From the NCBI GenBank assembly GCA_023389175.1, contig JAEWEW010000080.1, forward strand, positions 1 to 26,507: a stretch of DNA of 26,507 nucleotides. Reading direction: 5' to 3'. The position numbers and the translations under genes are program-made. Positions 1-7,094 of the stretch are shown here, piece by piece. Positions within the stretch are counted from its first letter, which is position 1. Every line of letters starts with the position of its first letter. Below the pieces are notes generated by a model, which was not told the origin of the DNA, made no database searches, and saw only the letters and a list, made by a program, of their open reading frames with translations. Origin of the DNA: Pseudomonadota bacterium (GTDB taxonomy: Bacteria; Pseudomonadota; Gammaproteobacteria; Burkholderiales; Burkholderiaceae_E).

Positions 1-278
1 AGGTTCGAGATCATCACCACGTCGATGAGCGAGAGGACGATGATCATGATCACCGTCTCCTTCTGCAATTGGCCGAGGCCTAGCCGTTCGGTCGTATGGG
101 TGAGGATCTCCGCATCCCACAGGATGCCGACCAGGTGCCACAACTCCTCGAGGAACAGGACGACGTAGACCACCTGGGCGACGATCAGCCCCAGGTAGAG
201 CGGCAGCTGCAGCCAGCGGCTGGCGAAGATGAGGGCGGGCAGCGGCTTGAGCGGACGAACAGCGCGATCGGGTGTCAT
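1..278 (-). CDS. UPF0114 / YqhA-family membrane protein (C-terminus cut by window edge)
   Basis: Only the first 92 codons are present; the gene continues past the left edge. The N-terminal part carries ASRWLQLPLYLGL, a hydrophobic helix, followed by a soluble stretch and a second hydrophobic helix with IVLSLIDVVMI. These two patches match what I recall of E. coli YqhA (ASRWL near the start and LSLVDM in the second helix), a small inner-membrane protein of unknown function. The ATG lies 17 nt after the stop of the flavoprotein gene upstream, so the two are probably co-transcribed. The 15 bases before the ATG are C-rich on the coding strand and show no Shine-Dalgarno sequence, so the start is less certain than the family assignment. 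The role cannot be stated beyond membrane protein. Confidence 0.75.
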   Translation of the reverse strand, partial: MTPDRAVRPLKPLPALIFASRWLQLPLYLGLIVAQVVYVVLFLEELWHLVGILWDAEILTHTTERLGLGQLQKETVIMIIVLSLIDVVMISN

Positions 279-295
279 TGGGGGGTGGGGAGGGG

Positions 296-1405
296 TCAGC
301 CGAAGTCAGGGGATTCCACCCCCAGCACCTCGTGCAGCTTGGTGCTGGTGGTGGTGTACTGCAGGTGGATCTTGCGCTCCGGATAGATGTAGCGAGCCGC
401 GCCGAACGCAGCAAGCGCCGCCTCATGGAAGCCGCACAGGATCAGCTTCTTCTTGCCCGGATAGGTGTTGATGTCGCCTACCGCGAAGACGCCTGGCACG
501 TTGGTCTCGAACTTCTCGGTATCGACCGCGATCGTCCTGCGCTCGAGCTGCAGTCCCCATTCAGCGATCGGGCCGAGCCGGGGCGAGAGGCCGTAGAAGA
601 CGAGCAGCGAATCGAGCGGCAGGCGGTGCGACGCACCCTGCGCGTCGGTCACCTGGATTGCCTCCAGCCGATCGGAGGGTGCCTCGAATGCGCTGATCTG
701 CCCGATGACGAGGCCCATGGCGCCCGCGTCGCAGAGCGACTGCATCCGGGCGACCGACGCCGGTGCGGCCCGGAATCCCTCCCGCCGGTGCACCAGCGTG
801 ACGCTCGCGGCGGTTCCGGCCAGCGCGATCGCCCAGTCGAGCGCCGAGTCGCCACCACCCGCGACGACGACGCGCCGCCCGCGAAACGCCTCGGCGTCAC
901 GCACCCGGTAGAACAGCTGGCGGTCGAGGAAACGATCGATGCCGGCCAGCTTCAGGGGGCGCGACTGGAAGGATCCCACGCCGCCGGCGATGAAGACGGT
1001 CCGGGCGAGGAACCGCGTTCCGGCCGAGGTGGCCAGCATGAACCGCCCGTCCTCCTGCCGCTCCAGCGTGCGCACCTCCTGGCCGAGATGGAAGGTGGGA
1101 TGGAACGGCGCGATCTGCGCCATCAGGTTGTCCGTCAGTCCCTGCCCCGAGATGGAGGGCAGCCCCGGGATGTCGTAGATCGGCTTGTCCGGGTAAAGGG
1201 CGGAGCACTGGCCGCCCACCTCGGCGAGGGAATCGATCACATGGGCCTTCACCTCCAGCAGGCCGAGCTCGAATACCTGGAAGAGGCCCACCGGCCCGGC
1301 ACCGATGATGACTGCCTCGGTGACGACAGGATCGGCTGGCGGATCGGTCGGAAGGTCCGGGCCAGGCCCGGCGGCCGCGTCGACGCGGCGATCAGGGTTT
1401 TCCAT
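296..1405 (-). CDS. Ferredoxin--NADP reductase, thioredoxin-reductase-like type
   Basis: A 369-residue two-dinucleotide-domain flavoprotein. The FAD-binding motif GAGPVGLF is near residues 35-42, followed by GGQCSALYPDKPIYDIPG (about 64-81), typical of the TrxR-like ferredoxin/flavodoxin NADP reductases. The NAD(P)H-binding motif VVVAGGGDSALDWA is near 179-192 and the second FAD motif GVFAVGDI is towards the C-terminus, followed by a tail with QYTTTSTKLHEVLGV as in this family. There is no CxxC redox pair (a single Cys near 67), which argues against thioredoxin reductase itself. It should pass electrons between NADPH and ferredoxin or flavodoxin in the cytoplasm. The first 28 residues are Pro/Asp-rich and extend past the usual family start; no ATG, GTG or TTG closer to the fold was found by eye, and no clear ribosome binding site precedes the ATG. 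Substrate choice is inferred. Confidence 0.88.
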   Translation of the reverse strand: MENPDRRVDAAAGPGPDLPTDPPADPVVTEAVIIGAGPVGLFQVFELGLLEVKAHVIDSLAEVGGQCSALYPDKPIYDIPGLPSISGQGLTDNLMAQIAPFHPTFHLGQEVRTLERQEDGRFMLATSAGTRFLARTVFIAGGVGSFQSRPLKLAGIDRFLDRQLFYRVRDAEAFRGRRVVVAGGGDSALDWAIALAGTAASVTLVHRREGFRAAPASVARMQSLCDAGAMGLVIGQISAFEAPSDRLEAIQVTDAQGASHRLPLDSLLVFYGLSPRLGPIAEWGLQLERRTIAVDTEKFETNVPGVFAVGDINTYPGKKKLILCGFHEAALAAFGAARYIYPERKIHLQYTTTSTKLHEVLGVESPDFG

Positions 1406-1578
1406 GGCGGCGATTCTAGTGGGTCGGGGGCATCATCCCGTCGGCATCGGGACGTCGATAACACCTTCCATGGCGCGGCCTTGGGGGGTGGTGCGGGATC
1501 GAGCGCCTATATTCGCTCCCCATCGCTGGCGGCACGGGCACGCCACCGACACTGGCAAATCGCAAGGAGTTCCTGGAG

Positions 1579-1854
1579 ATGAGCGACAAACCCGCGGCGG
1601 AACTGGGGCCGTTCGTCGACGAGCATCCGACGACAGCCGTCGCGGACCTGCTCGGCTTCATCTCGCAGAGCGCTGACATGGAGGCGGAGAGCCGGCGCGA
1701 CATCATCACCGCGTACCTGCTGCGGATCGCCGACTGCGAGGGCATGCCGGATTCCATCCGCTCGCTGGCGCGCCAGCTCTACCAGGAATGGGACATGGAG
1801 GTGGTCAGCGCCTCCGCGGTCGCCCTGCTGTCGCTCGGCAACCTGCTGCACTGA
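1579..1854 (+). CDS. Small acidic protein of unknown function (91 aa)
   Basis: I do not recognise this protein. It is 91 residues, acidic, without a signal peptide or membrane helix, and looks all-helical, with a central stretch MEAESRRDIITAYLLRIADC and an Ala/Leu-rich end. Support for it being real: a good ribosome binding site (AAGGAGTTCCTGG before the ATG), codon use with G/C in third positions, and a position in an otherwise unused gap with a GC-rich hairpin just after its stop. It is divergent from the flavoprotein gene (173 nt between starts) and convergent with the methyltransferase gene, so it probably forms its own transcription unit. No function is proposed. Confidence 0.7.
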   Translation: MSDKPAAELGPFVDEHPTTAVADLLGFISQSADMEAESRRDIITAYLLRIADCEGMPDSIRSLARQLYQEWDMEVVSASAVALLSLGNLLH

Positions 1855-1875
1855 CCCGGGCCCGCGCGCCATCCG

Positions 1876-1898
1876 GGGGCCGACCATCCCGGCCCCTT
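1876..1898 (+). terminator. GC-rich hairpin between convergent genes
   Basis: GGGGCCG (1876-1882) pairs with CGGCCCC (1890-1896) across a 7-nt loop, followed by only two T residues. It begins 21 nt after the stop of the small plus-strand gene and 34 nt before the stop of the convergent methyltransferase gene. It could end transcription from either side, but there is no T-tract, so intrinsic termination is only a guess. Confidence 0.35.
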
Positions 1899-1929
1899 CG
1901 CACCGGGGCAACGCCCGGGCGGAACGCTG

Positions 1930-2658
1930 CTAGCGCCGCACCAGCACCACCGCTAGCTCGTTGAAGCCGTTCGGATGGGGCACCGTGGCATAGGGCGGCC
2001 TCGGCCACTCCCAGCGCGTGCCCGGAAAGAGCGCGCGCATCGCGTTGATGTCGCAGTGGTAGGGCGGCCCTTCCACCAGGCCGTTGCGGGCACCTTCCCG
2101 CGGGACCTGCATGAACAGGGCGAACAGGCGGCCTCCCGGCCGCAGCCAGCCATGCACCCGATCGGCATAGCGACGCCAATGGTCGGGATAGAGGGCGCAG
2201 AGGCAGGTCTGCTCGTAGACCGCATCGAACGCAAGCTGCGGCTGGAACGCGAGCACATCCGCCTCCACCACCTCCGCGCGCATCATGCGCGAGCCCCGGC
2301 TGGAGGTCAGCAGGGCACGCAACCGGTTGCGGGTGCGCTCGGTTGCCGCCGGAGCGAAATCCACCCCGGTGACATCGAAGCCCCATTCTGCGAGCAGCGC
2401 CACCTCGTAGCCGGAACCGCAGCCGGGAACCAGCACGCGGGTGAGCCGGGCGTCATCGCCCGAAACCGCGCGCGCGTCGGCGTCCTGGGACGGCCGCAGC
2501 GCCCCTGAGCGGATCCAGTGCTCGATCTGCGGATTGATGCCGCCACGATCCCAGGGCGTCTGGCGGGCATCGAAGCGGGACTGCCAGAAGCCGACGTCCG
2601 GTCCGGGCACCCGGGAGGTGCCTTCATTGCTGGGTTGCATCGGCGGTGAGGGTTCCAT
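1930..2658 (-). CDS. TPMT-family SAM-dependent methyltransferase
   Basis: A soluble class I methyltransferase of 242 residues. The N-terminal segment FWQSRFDARQTPWDRGG is the signature opening of the thiopurine S-methyltransferase-like group, followed by the SAM-binding motif I VLVPGCGSGYEVALL and by ADVLAF, FDAVYEQTCLCAL and a late LRPGGRLFALF strand. Bacterial members methylate small thiols, selenium or tellurium compounds, or other small nucleophiles; the substrate here cannot be read from sequence. The reading frame is open far upstream, across the crotonase gene, but the family start fits the ATG at 2658 (weak AGG 7-9 nt upstream) or the ATG at 2640, and I use the former. Only 39 nt separate it from the divergent crotonase gene, so the promoters must overlap or lie inside the neighbouring coding regions. 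Confidence 0.82.
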   Translation of the reverse strand: MEPSPPMQPSNEGTSRVPGPDVGFWQSRFDARQTPWDRGGINPQIEHWIRSGALRPSQDADARAVSGDDARLTRVLVPGCGSGYEVALLAEWGFDVTGVDFAPAATERTRNRLRALLTSSRGSRMMRAEVVEADVLAFQPQLAFDAVYEQTCLCALYPDHWRRYADRVHGWLRPGGRLFALFMQVPREGARNGLVEGPPYHCDINAMRALFPGTRWEWPRPPYATVPHPNGFNELAVVLVRR

Positions 2659-2697
2659 GTTTGGACCTATGATAGCCAAGGACCTGCAGCATGGACC

Positions 2698-3537
2698 ATG
2701 CCGCCAAACGTGAAACCTTCTGCTTTTTCCTCCGGCGTTCCGCATGCCGACGCCGAAGCGCCGCTGCTCTCGGTCTCCGGTCGCGCCGCAACCATCCTGC
2801 TGCGCCGGCCGGCGCAGCACAACCGCATCGACCCGGACGACCTGCCGGTCCTGATGGACCATCTCGCCGCGGTGGAGGCCGATGACGCGATCGCGGTGCT
2901 GGTGTTCCGCGGCAGCGGCAGCCAGACATTCAGCTCGGGCTACACCGTCGAGGCGATCCTCTCGCGGCTCAAGGAGCGGGCCTTCGAGCGGTTCCTCGAC
3001 CGGCTCGAGCATCTGGCCAAGCCGACCATCGCGGCGATCCAGGGCGGCATCTACGGCGGCGCCACCGACCTCGCGCTCTGCTGCGACCTGCGCATCGGCG
3101 TCACCACGAGCCGCATGTTCATGCCCGCCGCCCGCTTCGGCCTGCACTACTACCAGGACGGGCTGCGCCGCTATGTCGGCCGGCTCGGCGACACCGCGGC
3201 ACGCAAGCTGCTGCTGACCGGCGGCACCATCGGGGCGGACGAGATGCTGCGCATCGGCTTCCTCAGCGAGCTGGTCGCACCGGCCCAGCTGGACGCCACC
3301 GTGGCGCGCTACGTGGAGCAGCTGGTCGCCTGCGAGCCCGGCGCCGTCGCGGCGATGAAGCAGAGCCTCAACCAGCTCGCGGCGGTGGATGCCGAGGTGA
3401 TGCACGCGATCGAGGCGCGCTATCTCGCATCGCTCGCTTCGGACGCGCTGCGCGAGCGCCTCGCGCGCCGTACGGCGGCGCCGGCGAGCGCCGCCGGACG
3501 CGCCCCACCCGCCAACTCGACGGAGAGCTCGACATGA
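2698..3537 (+). CDS. Crotonase-fold (enoyl-CoA hydratase/isomerase-like) protein lacking the usual catalytic glutamates
   Basis: A 279-residue crotonase-superfamily protein. The fold markers are present: TILLRRPAQHNRI near 32-44, the oxyanion-hole strand VLVFRGSG near 68-74, and IAAIQGGIYGGATDLALCCDLRI near 111-133. In enoyl-CoA hydratase the two catalytic glutamates sit in GGGCELAM and in the PE motif before the LG(L/T)IPG segment. Here the first is Asp124 (GGATDLAL) and the second aligns with Ala144 (PAARFGLHYY). Simple hydratase activity is therefore unlikely; isomerase, hydrolase, another CoA-thioester reaction or a non-enzymatic role is possible. The last 25 or so residues are a low-complexity Ala/Pro/Ser tail. 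Its TGA overlaps the ATG of the PQQ dehydrogenase gene by 4 nt, indicating translational coupling. Family certain, reaction unknown. Confidence 0.85.
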   Translation: MPPNVKPSAFSSGVPHADAEAPLLSVSGRAATILLRRPAQHNRIDPDDLPVLMDHLAAVEADDAIAVLVFRGSGSQTFSSGYTVEAILSRLKERAFERFLDRLEHLAKPTIAAIQGGIYGGATDLALCCDLRIGVTTSRMFMPAARFGLHYYQDGLRRYVGRLGDTAARKLLLTGGTIGADEMLRIGFLSELVAPAQLDATVARYVEQLVACEPGAVAAMKQSLNQLAAVDAEVMHAIEARYLASLASDALRERLARRTAAPASAAGRAPPANSTESST

Positions 3538-4724
3538 TCATGAATTACCGGCCTGTGCGGCTTGTGCGCCGTCTGCGCCGTCGGGCTGCCGCTGCAGCGC
3601 TTGCCGGCGGCACGGTGCTCGCGGCCGCCCTCTCGGCCCTGGCGCCGCCCGCGATCGCAAGCGACCGCGTGCCGGTGCAGCAGTCCGAGGCCGCGCGATT
3701 CCGGGTGGTCACGGTCACCGGAGGGCTCGAGCGTCCCTGGGGGCTCGCCTTCCTGCCGGACGGCCGCATGCTGGTCACCGAGAAGGCCGGCCGGATGCGC
3801 ATCGTCACGGCCTCCGGCTCGCTCTCACCGCCGCTCGCCAACCTGCCGCGGGTGCTGACCCGCGGGCAGGCCGGCCTGCTCGACGTCGCCCCGAGCCCGC
3901 GCTTCGCCGAGGACCGGACGATCTTCTTCAGCTACGCGGAACCGACGGCCCGCGGCGGTCGCACCGCGGTCGCGCGGGCCACGCTCGGCGAGGACGCGCT
4001 TGCGGATGTGCGGGTGATCTTTCGGCAGGCGCAGGATCCGCCCGGCGGCAATCACTGGGGCTCGCGCCTGGTCTTCGCCGAGGACGGCAGGCTCTTCGTC
4101 ACCCTGGGGGACCGGTTCGACCATCGCGACCGCGCGCAGGACCTGGACAGCCATATCGGCAAGATCGTGCGGATCGAGCAGGATGGATCGGTTCCCAAGG
4201 ACAACCCCTTCGTCGGCCGCGAGGGGGCGCTGCCCGAGATCTGGTCGATCGGCCATCGCAACCTGCAGGGCGCGGCGCGCCATCCGCAGACCGGGCGCCT
4301 GTGGACGAGCGAGCACGGCGCCCGCGGTGGCGACGAGATCAACATCCCGCTGCCCGGCCGCAATTACGGCTGGCCGGTGATCACCCACGGCGTCGACTAC
4401 TCCGGCGCCAGCATCGGCGTCGGCAGCGCCAAGGAAGGCATGGAGCAGCCGGTGCTGCACTGGACGCCGTCGATCGCGCCCTCCGGGCTCGCCTTCTACC
4501 GCGGCGACCGGTTTCCCGGCTGGCAGGGCAACCTGTTCTCGGGCTCGCTGAGGGAACGGAAGCTGATACGGCTGGAGCTGGACGGCGAGCGGGTGGTGCG
4601 CCAGGAGCGCCTTCTCGCCGATCTCGGCGAGCGCATCCGGGACGTCCGGGTGGGGCCGGACGGCCTGGTCTACCTGCTCACGGACAATCCGGAAGGCCGG
4701 CTGCTGAGGCTGGAGCCGGCCTGA
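3534..4724 (+). CDS. Secreted PQQ-dependent sugar dehydrogenase (soluble aldose dehydrogenase type)
   Basis: A 396-residue exported quinoprotein of the GSDH/Asd (YliI) beta-propeller family. An Arg-rich start, a hydrophobic helix (about 20-38) and PPAIAS give a signal peptide cleaved near residue 43. The mature protein has PWGLAFLPDGRMLVTEKAG, the GGNHWGSRLVF strand with the conserved His, LFVTLGDR, AQDLDSHIGKIVRI, the GHRNLQGAA block, SEHGARGGDEIN, GRNYGWPVI, PSIAPSGLAFY and the closing RIRDVRVGPDGLVYLLTD, in family order. It should oxidise aldoses in the periplasm using pyrroloquinoline quinone; no PQQ synthesis gene is in the window. GGAG 8 nt before the ATG supports the start at 3534, with a second in-frame ATG at 3540. 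It is coupled to the crotonase gene by an ATGA overlap. Confidence 0.92.
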   Translation: MIMNYRPVRLVRRLRRRAAAAALAGGTVLAAALSALAPPAIASDRVPVQQSEAARFRVVTVTGGLERPWGLAFLPDGRMLVTEKAGRMRIVTASGSLSPPLANLPRVLTRGQAGLLDVAPSPRFAEDRTIFFSYAEPTARGGRTAVARATLGEDALADVRVIFRQAQDPPGGNHWGSRLVFAEDGRLFVTLGDRFDHRDRAQDLDSHIGKIVRIEQDGSVPKDNPFVGREGALPEIWSIGHRNLQGAARHPQTGRLWTSEHGARGGDEINIPLPGRNYGWPVITHGVDYSGASIGVGSAKEGMEQPVLHWTPSIAPSGLAFYRGDRFPGWQGNLFSGSLRERKLIRLELDGERVVRQERLLADLGERIRDVRVGPDGLVYLLTDNPEGRLLRLEPA

Positions 4725-4739
4725 GGCACGGCCCGGGTC

Positions 4740-5177
4740 TCAATGGCCGAAGCTGTGGCGGCCGATCGCGACCGATGCCTCGTTGACGATCGAACCACCG
4801 CCGCCCGGCTTGCCCTTGGCGCGGGACCCCTCTTGCCAGAACCAGCGGCGCGGCGCCGCCTTGGAATCCACCGCGAGGTAGGTCTGCAGGTTGAGCCGGC
4901 AGAAATAATCCAGCGACTCGAGCGACGAGAAGAAAGGCGTGACCCGCCGGCTCACCGCATCCGGATCCTCCGGATTCCTGGGCTCGCCCAGTGCGATCTG
5001 GGCAGGCTCGCCGTCCCCGCGGACGTCGATCAGGCGCAGCCCGAGGTGGTCCATGACCCGCGCGATGAACTTGAACCGGGTGGGATCGTAGATCTCGAGC
5101 GGATCCGCCCGACGGCCGAGGCCCCAGGTTCGGTACAGGGACCCGGTCATACGTTCGTTCTTGTCGGACACTGGCAT
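4740..5177 (-). CDS. Unknown soluble protein (145 aa)
   Basis: I do not recognise a named domain. The protein is 145 residues, soluble, without signal or membrane segment. It opens with a basic segment (KNERMTGSLYRTWGLGRRADPLEIYDP), then a mixed helix/strand middle (FIARVMDHLGLRLIDVR, ALGEPRNPEDPD, FFSSLESLDYFCRLNLQTYL), and a Gly/Lys-rich loop near the C-terminus. The frame is open to an ATG at 5195, but AGGGAG six nt before the ATG at 5177 makes that the better start. Its stop lies 15 nt from the stop of the convergent PQQ dehydrogenase gene. It has its own upstream region containing an AT-rich palindrome. No function is proposed. Confidence 0.68.
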   Translation of the reverse strand: MPVSDKNERMTGSLYRTWGLGRRADPLEIYDPTRFKFIARVMDHLGLRLIDVRGDGEPAQIALGEPRNPEDPDAVSRRVTPFFSSLESLDYFCRLNLQTYLAVDSKAAPRRWFWQEGSRAKGKPGGGGSIVNEASVAIGRHSFGH

Positions 5178-5269
5178 GTCATCTCCCTGGAACACCTGCG
5201 CCGGCCCGACCGGACCGAAGAGGCGCAGTGAAGTACAGAACGCTGCGGGCCCGTTTCCGGTACACGCAG

Positions 5270-5285
5270 CTTACATTTACGTAAA
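5270..5285. promoter_or_regulatory. AT-rich inverted repeat, possible operator
   Basis: TTTACGTAAA (5276-5285) is a perfect 10-bp palindrome; read more widely, CTTACAT (5270-5276) and ACGTAAA (5279-5285) are arms of a 16-bp imperfect dyad with two mismatches. It stands out as an AT-rich island about 95 nt upstream of the gene starting at 5177 and 75 nt past the end of metW. A dyad of this size fits a dimeric regulator site, but which regulator is unknown. Confidence 0.3.
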
Positions 5286-5358
5286 GATTGCGGCGGTCAC
5301 GGCGGAGTCAAGCCTGCAAGGGACTTCGGGCCAGCAAAGCCCATGCCCATGACAGGGG

Positions 5359-5973
5359 TCAACTGCGCCGGAAGCGGTAGATCGCCTGGGTGGCCCGCTT
5401 GCCGGGCAGGAAGCCGAGAGGACGGCCTTCGGACAGGAAGACCCTGCCGACGATGGTGAGACCGAGCTGGCGCAGCAGGTGCTCGAAGTCCCGGATGGTG
5501 GTGAGGTGCAGGTTCGGGGTGTCGTACCACTGGTACGGCATCTCCCGGGTCACCGGCATGCGGCCGAGCAGGATCGACCAGACGTGGAACCAGTGGCCGA
5601 AATTGGGGAACGACACGATGCCTTCGGCCGCGACCTCGCTCATCTCCCGCAGCACCTTTTCGGTGCGGTGGGTGGCCTGGATAGCCATCGACAGCACGAC
5701 GACGTCGAAGCGCCCGCCGCGGAACATCTCCAGCCCTTCCTCGATGTTCTGCTGGACCACGTCCACTCCGCGCCGGACGCAGGCGAGCACCTCGGCGTCG
5801 TCGATCTCGACGCCGTAGCCGCGGCACTGCTTGGCACGGTAGAGATGGGCGAGCAGCTCGCCGTCGCCGCAACCGAGGTCGAGGACGTTGCTGCCCGGCC
5901 GGATCCAGTCGGCGATGCAGGCGAGGTCCGGGCGCAGCCGGTTGGCGTCACCGGGACGGACGGGCTGGCTCAC
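5359..5973 (-). CDS. metW: Methionine biosynthesis protein MetW
   Basis: A 204-residue methyltransferase-fold protein with SAM-type motif I VLDLGCGDGELLAHL (about 30-44), YGVEIDD, FDVVVLSMAIQATHR, VSFPNFGHWFHVWSILLGRMP, and YDTPNLHLTTIRDFE, which together are the MetW signature. MetW is encoded beside metX in many proteobacteria and is needed with it for acylation of homoserine in methionine synthesis. The start is the GTG at 5973, which overlaps the metX TGA as GTGA, a strong sign of translational coupling. The C-terminus ends in a basic tail (YRFRRS). It is the last gene of the gshB-PTS-metX run; no T-rich terminator was found behind it. Confidence 0.95.
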   Translation of the reverse strand: MSQPVRPGDANRLRPDLACIADWIRPGSNVLDLGCGDGELLAHLYRAKQCRGYGVEIDDAEVLACVRRGVDVVQQNIEEGLEMFRGGRFDVVVLSMAIQATHRTEKVLREMSEVAAEGIVSFPNFGHWFHVWSILLGRMPVTREMPYQWYDTPNLHLTTIRDFEHLLRQLGLTIVGRVFLSEGRPLGFLPGKRATQAIYRFRRS

Positions 5974-7094
5974 GGTCTCGGCCCCGCGGCGATACGGTCG
6001 AAGTAGGCGCGCACCAGGGCGTGGTACTGGGGATCGTCGAGCAGGAACGCGTCATGGCCGTGCGGCGCGTCGATCTCGGCATAGGTGACCGGCGCCTGGG
6101 CGGCAAGCAGCGCCTTCACGATCTCATGGCTGCGCTCGGGCGGGAAGCGCCAGTCGGTCGTGAACGAGGCCACGAAGAAGCTGCAGCGTGCCGGCGCCAG
6201 CGCGGCGGCGAGGTCGCCGCCGTGGTCGCGCGCGGGGTCGAAATAGTCCAGCGCCCGGGTGATCAGCAGGTAGGTGTTCGCGTCGAAGTAGCGGGAGAAC
6301 TTCTCGGCCTGGTAGCGCAGGTAGCTCTCGATCTCGAATTCGACATCGAACGAGAAGCCGTAGTCGCCGTTCTTCAGCAGGCGGCCGAAGCGAGAGGCCA
6401 TCGCGTCGTCCGACAGGTAGGTGATGTGCCCGATCATCCGGGCCACCTGCAGCCCCCGCTCCGGCACCACTCCATGGTCGTAGAACCGGCCGCCGTGGAA
6501 CGCGGGATCGGTCACGATGGCGCGGCGCGCCACCTCGTTGAAGGCGATGTTCTGCGCCGAGAGCCGCGGCGCCGCCGCGAGCACGATGCAGTGCGCGAGC
6601 CGTTCCGGGAAATTGCAGCTCCAGGCGAGCGCCTGCATGCCGCCGAGCGAGCCGCCCATCACCGCGGCGAAGCGCTCGATGCCGAGGGCATCGGCCAGCC
6701 GGGCCTGCGCCCGGACCCAATCCTCGACCGTCACCACCGGGAAGTCGGGCCCGTACGCCCGGCCGGTGGCGGGATTGAGCGACATCGGGCCGGTCGACCC
6801 GAAGCAGCTGCCCAGATTATTAACGCCGATCACGAAGAAACGGTCGGTATCGACCGGTTTGCCCGGTCCGACCATGTTGTCCCACCAGCCGATGTCGTCC
6901 TTGGTGCCGGCGGTGAGCCCGGCAACGTGGTGCGACGCGTTGAGCGCATGGCAGATCAGCACTGCGTTGCCGCGGTCCGCGTCGAGCGTGCCGTAGGTCT
7001 CGTAGACCAGCTCGTAGGGCGCGATCGAGGCGCCGCTGCGCAGGGGCAGCGGCTCGTCGAAGCGCATGCGCGACGGCGTGACGACCAGGGTCAC
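5970..7094 (-). CDS. metX: Homoserine O-acyltransferase MetX
   Basis: A 374-residue alpha/beta-hydrolase-fold acyltransferase for the first committed step of methionine synthesis. The nucleophile elbow GGSLGGMQ places Ser149; Asp314 (FTTDWRFPP) and His347 (PHGHDAFL) complete the triad. The early blocks LICHALNASHH, WWDNMVGPGKP and GSCFGSTGP are characteristic. Whether it uses acetyl-CoA or succinyl-CoA is not decided here; pairing with MetW is common in proteobacterial succinyl-specific forms, but that is inference. The frame stays open far upstream through ptsI. The real start is the GTG at 7094, whose GTGA overlaps the ptsI stop and gives the usual family length. Because it is fused this tightly to ptsI there is no leader that could hold a SAM riboswitch. 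Confidence 0.95.
   Translation of the reverse strand: MTLVVTPSRMRFDEPLPLRSGASIAPYELVYETYGTLDADRGNAVLICHALNASHHVAGLTAGTKDDIGWWDNMVGPGKPVDTDRFFVIGVNNLGSCFGSTGPMSLNPATGRAYGPDFPVVTVEDWVRAQARLADALGIERFAAVMGGSLGGMQALAWSCNFPERLAHCIVLAAAPRLSAQNIAFNEVARRAIVTDPAFHGGRFYDHGVVPERGLQVARMIGHITYLSDDAMASRFGRLLKNGDYGFSFDVEFEIESYLRYQAEKFSRYFDANTYLLITRALDYFDPARDHGGDLAAALAPARCSFFVASFTTDWRFPPERSHEIVKALLAAQAPVTYAEIDAPHGHDAFLLDDPQYHALVRAYFDRIAAGPRP

Noticed and set aside
272..1582. 436-codon plus-strand open frame opposite the flavoprotein gene
   Set aside because: Antisense shadow in GC-rich DNA; the minus strand carries clear FAD and NADPH motifs and the plus-strand translation is low-complexity Arg/Gly/His.
2641..3405. 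Upstream extension of the methyltransferase frame through the crotonase gene
   Set aside because: The extension has no family similarity and the crotonase gene on the opposite strand is certain; the methyltransferase starts at 2658 or 2640.
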